From contig PDSZ01000009.1 of the NCBI GenBank assembly GCA_002748705.1, forward strand, positions 1-64,000: a stretch of 64,000 bases of DNA, in the 5' to 3' direction. Below are positions 61,512-64,000 of the stretch, in pieces; the first letter of the stretch is position 1, and every line of letters starts with the position of its first letter. The DNA is from Candidatus Fermentibacterota bacterium (GTDB lineage Bacteria; Fermentibacterota; Fermentibacteria; Fermentibacterales; Fermentibacteraceae). Below the pieces are notes generated by a model. The model was not told the origin of the DNA. It saw only the letters and a list, made by a program, of their open reading frames with translations, and did no database searches. A program made the translations under genes and the position numbers.

Positions 61512-63065
61512 CTATCTGGCCGTTTCAGAAGCTCTGAGTTCCCTTATGACAGTAACCTTGATCTGACCGGGATACTCCATTTCATTCTCAATCTTTTTCG
61601 CTATCTGCCTGGCCATATCAACTGCAGTGTCATCGTTCACAGCTTCAGGTTTCACTGCTATGCGAAGCTCCCGTCCTGCCTGAATGGCATAGGATTTCTT
61701 TACTCCCTCAAACGAGTCAGCCATTGTCTCAAGCCTGTGAAGCCGCTTCACATAGAGTTCCAGCGTTTCTCTTCTGGCACCGGGCCTGGCGCTGCTTACA
61801 GCATCTGCTGCCTGGACCAGAATGGCATAGAGGCTTTCAGGCTCCACTTCCTCATGGTGAGCGCCTATGGCATTGGCAACACTTCTTGGCTCATTGTATT
61901 TCCTGGCCAGCTCCATACCGACCATTGCGTGTGAGCCTTCAAGATCGTGGTCAGTTGCCTTGCCTATGTCATGAAGAAGACCTGCGCGCCTTGCAAGGCC
62001 AGGATCAAGCCTCAGCTCGCTGGCCAGAAGACCGCAGATGTGGGCCACCTCAAGTGAATGCTGGTACATGTTCTGACCGTAACTTGTTCTGTACCTGAGC
62101 CTGCCCAGATGACGAACCAGCTGAGGATGAAGACCGGTTACACTGGCTTCCATGACAAGCTCATTCCCCAGCTTCCTGATGGTTCGTTCCATCTCGTTGC
62201 GAATCTTTCCTACAACAGACTCGATTCTGCCGGGGTGTATTCTGCCGTCACTTATCAGCTTTTCAAGTGAGAGCCTTGCCACTTCTCTTCTAACCGGATC
62301 AAAACAGCTCAGCACAACTGCCTCAGGGGTGTCGTCGATTACAACATCAACACCTGTGGCTTTTTCAAAAGCACGGATGTTTCTGCCTTCACGGCCGATG
62401 ATACGGCCCTTCATGTCATCGTTTGAAAGATTCACAACTGAAACACAGCTCTCCACAACATGATTGGCGGCACAGCGCTGTATGGCAGTTGCGAGAAGGC
62501 TGGCTGCCTTGTCTTCAGCGGTTCTTTCAGCTTCATCAAGAATACTTCTGGTTAGTTTTGCTGCCTCCATATCAGTCTCTTCACGGAGGTTGGAGAGCAA
62601 AAGCTCCTTTGCTTCCTCTCTTGAAAGCTGGGCAGCTTCTTCAAGGCGGGCGTTCTGCTCTTCAAGAAGCTTGTTGGCCCGCTGGTGCTTAGCTATTAGA
62701 GCCTGTTCCATCTCACCCAGGGCAGTTTCCTGCTGAGAGAGAGTTTCTGTTTTGCCTTCGAGATTCTCTCTTGTTCTCTCCAGCTGCTGATTCTGCCTGT
62801 TTATACTGTTTTCTCTGCGATCAAGCTCAGATTGTTTTTTTCTGAGCCTTTCCTGTACCTTTGCCCGTTCTTCCGCAATAACCTCTCGGCCCTCCAGAAC
62901 AGTTTCTTTACGAAGGGTTTCCGACTCTCGTCTTGCTTCAGCCAGTATTCGTTCAGCCTCAGTGGTTGCTCCACCTATCTCCTTGTTTACAAGCATCTTG
63001 TGAAACAAGAGACCAAGGATGAAGGCTACCCCGGCGGCAGCGGCCGGAATAAGGTAACCCAGCAT
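61512..63065 (-). CDS. rny: Ribonuclease Y
   Basis: A 517-residue membrane-bound endoribonuclease starting mRNA decay. N-terminal anchor ([19 protein letters not shown]), coiled coil (about 30-190), KH domain ([20 protein letters not shown], about 205-265) and HD domain ([37 protein letters not shown]), then the conserved C-terminus with [15 protein letters not shown]. Complete and of normal length. Upstream of the YmdB-like gene; a hairpin region separates it from zapA. Confidence 0.97.
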   Translation of the reverse strand: MLGYLIPAAAAGVAFILGLLFHKMLVNKEIGGATTEAERILAEARRESETLRKETVLEGREVIAEERAKVQERLRKKQSELDRRENSINRQNQQLERTRENLEGKTETLSQQETALGEMEQALIAKHQRANKLLEEQNARLEEAAQLSREEAKELLLSNLREETDMEAAKLTRSILDEAERTAEDKAASLLATAIQRCAANHVVESCVSVVNLSNDDMKGRIIGREGRNIRAFEKATGVDVVIDDTPEAVVLSCFDPVRREVARLSLEKLISDGRIHPGRIESVVGKIRNEMERTIRKLGNELVMEASVTGLHPQLVRHLGRLRYRTSYGQNMYQHSLEVAHICGLLASELRLDPGLARRAGLLHDIGKATDHDLEGSHAMVGMELARKYNEPRSVANAIGAHHEEVEPESLYAILVQAADAVSSARPGARRETLELYVKRLHRLETMADSFEGVKKSYAIQAGRELRIAVKPEAVNDDTAVDMARQIAKKIENEMEYPGQIKVTVIRELRASETAR

Positions 63066-63168
63066 TTATTACTCCGTTTCAGGCGCGGGAGTCATCTATA
63101 ATGATCAGCAGGACGGTTCCACTCCGGAAAAACCCGCGACACTTTTTCCGGAACCATCCCCTGAGGAC
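63066..63168 (-). ncRNA. Structured spacer between zapA and rny
   Basis: A long hairpin spans 63111-63159: GGATGGTTCC then GGAAAAA on the minus strand pairs with TTTTTCC and GGAACCGTCC, with a small bulge and a loop of about 10 bases. In many bacteria the 6S RNA gene follows zapA, but this spacer is only about 100 bases and would have to begin inside zapA. A leader or processing element controlling rny is the simpler reading. No poly-U follows, so it is not a typical terminator. Confidence 0.3.
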
Positions 63169-63579
63169 TTATCCCCGGCTGTCGCTGCCGTCTTGAATCT
63201 GCTTCTGAAAGATGCCTGCACCTGGAGTACTGATATTCGGGGAATCCCCTGAAACGCCTTTTTTCTCATGCCTGGAGAGAGACTCTGTTTCTTCAAGGAC
63301 CTTTTCTATCTTCCCTGCAAGTTTATTAAGAAACATCTGATGGGAATCTTCCGTCTCTTCAAGCTGCCCCGTCTTTGAGAACAGCTCATCAATGATATTA
63401 AGCGACGCGAGAATAGCCACCTTGGCTGTCGAGGTCATTGTGACATTCTCTGTCATCTGGCGCATACGCATATCAAGAAAATGGGCGATCTCCAGTATAT
63501 AGGCAGGATCGCCCTCTCCTCTAATCGAATATTCCCGTCCGTAAATGTTAACTCTGGTATTATCAGGACGGTCAGTCAT
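63169..63579 (-). CDS. zapA: Cell division protein ZapA
   Basis: A 136-residue FtsZ-ring-associated protein. The N-terminal fold RVNIYGREYSIRGEGDPAYI followed by LEIAHFLDMRMRQM and the helix STAKVAILASLNIIDELF define the family; a coiled coil and a low-complexity polar tail (GVSGDSPNISTPGAG onward) extend it by about 40 residues beyond many ZapAs. It lies next to a ZapB-like coiled-coil gene (8-base overlap) and upstream of rny. Confidence 0.88.
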   Translation of the reverse strand: MTDRPDNTRVNIYGREYSIRGEGDPAYILEIAHFLDMRMRQMTENVTMTSTAKVAILASLNIIDELFSKTGQLEETEDSHQMFLNKLAGKIEKVLEETESLSRHEKKGVSGDSPNISTPGAGIFQKQIQDGSDSRG

Positions 63580-63859
63580 CGGTACTCCTGTCAGGGTTGT
63601 CTCTCAGTGAATTCAGCTGATTCAGCAGCCTTTCCAGCCTTACCTTCAACTCCGTTCTTTCGGAGAGAAGCCTGGCATAGTGAATTCTGAGAAGATTATA
63701 ACCCCTGGAGTCCGCATTACCCTGCTGATACTCAAGCTGCTTCTCAAGGTCATCTACCTTTTCCCTGAGCCGCTGGTTTTCACTGTGAACCGAACGGTAC
63801 TTGAGAATCAGCCTGTCTACCGCTTCAGTCAGCCTGTCGGCAGAACCGGTGACGGGCAA
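63572..63859 (-). CDS. ZapB-like small coiled-coil protein
   Basis: A 95-residue, mostly helical protein: DRLTEAVDRLILKYRSV and NQRLREKVDDLEKQLEYQ form a heptad coiled coil, then LLSERTELKVRLERLLNQL another. Immediately upstream of zapA, it looks like a ZapB-type or similar division-ring partner; that is inference from shape and place. I choose TTG 63859 because a GGAGGA site lies four bases upstream; the longer frame from 63907 overlaps rplT by 32 bases and reads low-value sequence. Confidence 0.65.
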   Translation of the reverse strand: MPVTGSADRLTEAVDRLILKYRSVHSENQRLREKVDDLEKQLEYQQGNADSRGYNLLRIHYARLLSERTELKVRLERLLNQLNSLRDNPDRSTDD

Positions 63860-63875
63860 TGTTTCCTCCCCCTCT

Positions 63876-64000
63876 CTACTGCAGTCCCCTTCGGGCTGCC
63901 TCAACAACTTTTTCGAATGCGGCAGGTTCTCTTACTGCCATATCCGCAAGAATTTTTCTGTCGAGCTTAACGCCGGCTTTGGCAAGACCGTTAATCAGAG
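63876..64000 (-). CDS. rplT: 50S ribosomal protein L20 (C-terminal part, runs off window end)
   Basis: The last 40 codons of L20 on the minus strand, ending at TAG 63876-63878: [20 protein letters not shown] then [20 protein letters not shown], the invariant C-terminal end of the family. The 5' part lies outside the window. It sits 16 bases before the ZapB-like start. L20 is needed for early 50S assembly and often represses its own operon. Confidence 0.93.
   Translation of the reverse strand, partial: LINGLAKAGVKLDRKILADMAVREPAAFEKVVEAARRGLQ

Noticed and set aside
63105..63296. Minus-strand frame of 63 codons over the zapA-rny spacer
   Set aside because: It overlaps the zapA 3' end out of frame and spans the hairpin; nothing supports translation.
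1..64000. CRISPR array, tRNA or rRNA genes
   Set aside because: No regularly spaced direct repeats, cloverleaf-like segment or rRNA stretch was noticed on either strand; a dedicated search could still find a tRNA.

Overview
The window comes from a moderate-GC, Gram-negative-type bacterium, most likely an anaerobic member of the FCB (Fibrobacterota-Chlorobiota-Bacteroidota) neighbourhood or a related candidate phylum of the Fermentibacteria/Aegiribacteria kind. Pointers are large secreted proteins ending in a FlgD-like/type IX-like C-terminal sorting domain (12312-14141, 18585-20963, 33854-36298, 37763-41011, and a divergent one at 22000-24189), a TonB-dependent receptor with a carboxypeptidase-regulatory domain, Bacteroidetes-like short type IIA topoisomerase subunits, acetate kinase, and B12-dependent radical SAM proteins. 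The phylum is an inference; no rRNA is present to test it.

Layout. 1-2495 (minus): surface-sugar/sulfation genes (glycosyltransferase-like, MFS transporter, cysC). 2613-3575 (plus): purC. 3816-4612 (minus): an unknown small gene and a frameshifted RelE/ParE-type toxin. 4745-9089 (minus): a translationally coupled parE-parC-nudix operon. 9279-14141: a radical SAM protein, an NPPY methyltransferase and a secreted protein with a good sigma70-like promoter. 14213-14759: a decayed IS630 transposase that has run into the 3' end of a flippase gene, itself behind an acyl-CoA synthetase. 18585-25213 (plus): a run of four exported proteins, at least one of which looks like a peptidase without its catalytic residues, and one of which carries an in-frame stop. 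25188-29366 (minus): a propeller lipoprotein and a TonB receptor gene split by an intact IS200/IS605-type element. 29548-33831: a chimeric lipoprotein remnant, a propeller lipoprotein, an FGE-sulfatase-domain protein and a second radical SAM protein. 33854-42233: a secreted papain-type protease, a GT2 enzyme, a rhodanese, a giant CotH/beta-helix/lamin-tail protein and ackA. 42307-49981: O-antigen ligase/polymerase, GAF protein, hisS, DUF169 and a GGDEF-ATPase-TPR regulator.

From 50040 to the end everything is on the minus strand and tightly packed: rplT (partial), a ZapB-like coiled coil, zapA, rny, a YmdB phosphoesterase, ispA, dxs, nadK, recN, pgsA, smc, ftsY and an orphan ABC ATPase. Most neighbours overlap or are a few bases apart, so this looks like a housekeeping superoperon joining translation, cell division, RNA decay, isoprenoid synthesis, DNA repair/segregation and membrane biogenesis.

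The accessory middle (about 12-41 kb) holds the unusual material: exported pseudo-peptidase-like proteins, two insertion sequences of different age, a duplicated gene tail fused to a lipoprotein signal, and several broken genes. I saw no CRISPR array, tRNA or rRNA. No single clearly new defence or biosynthetic system stands out; the best candidate for an undescribed unit is the exported-protein operon at 18585-25213.
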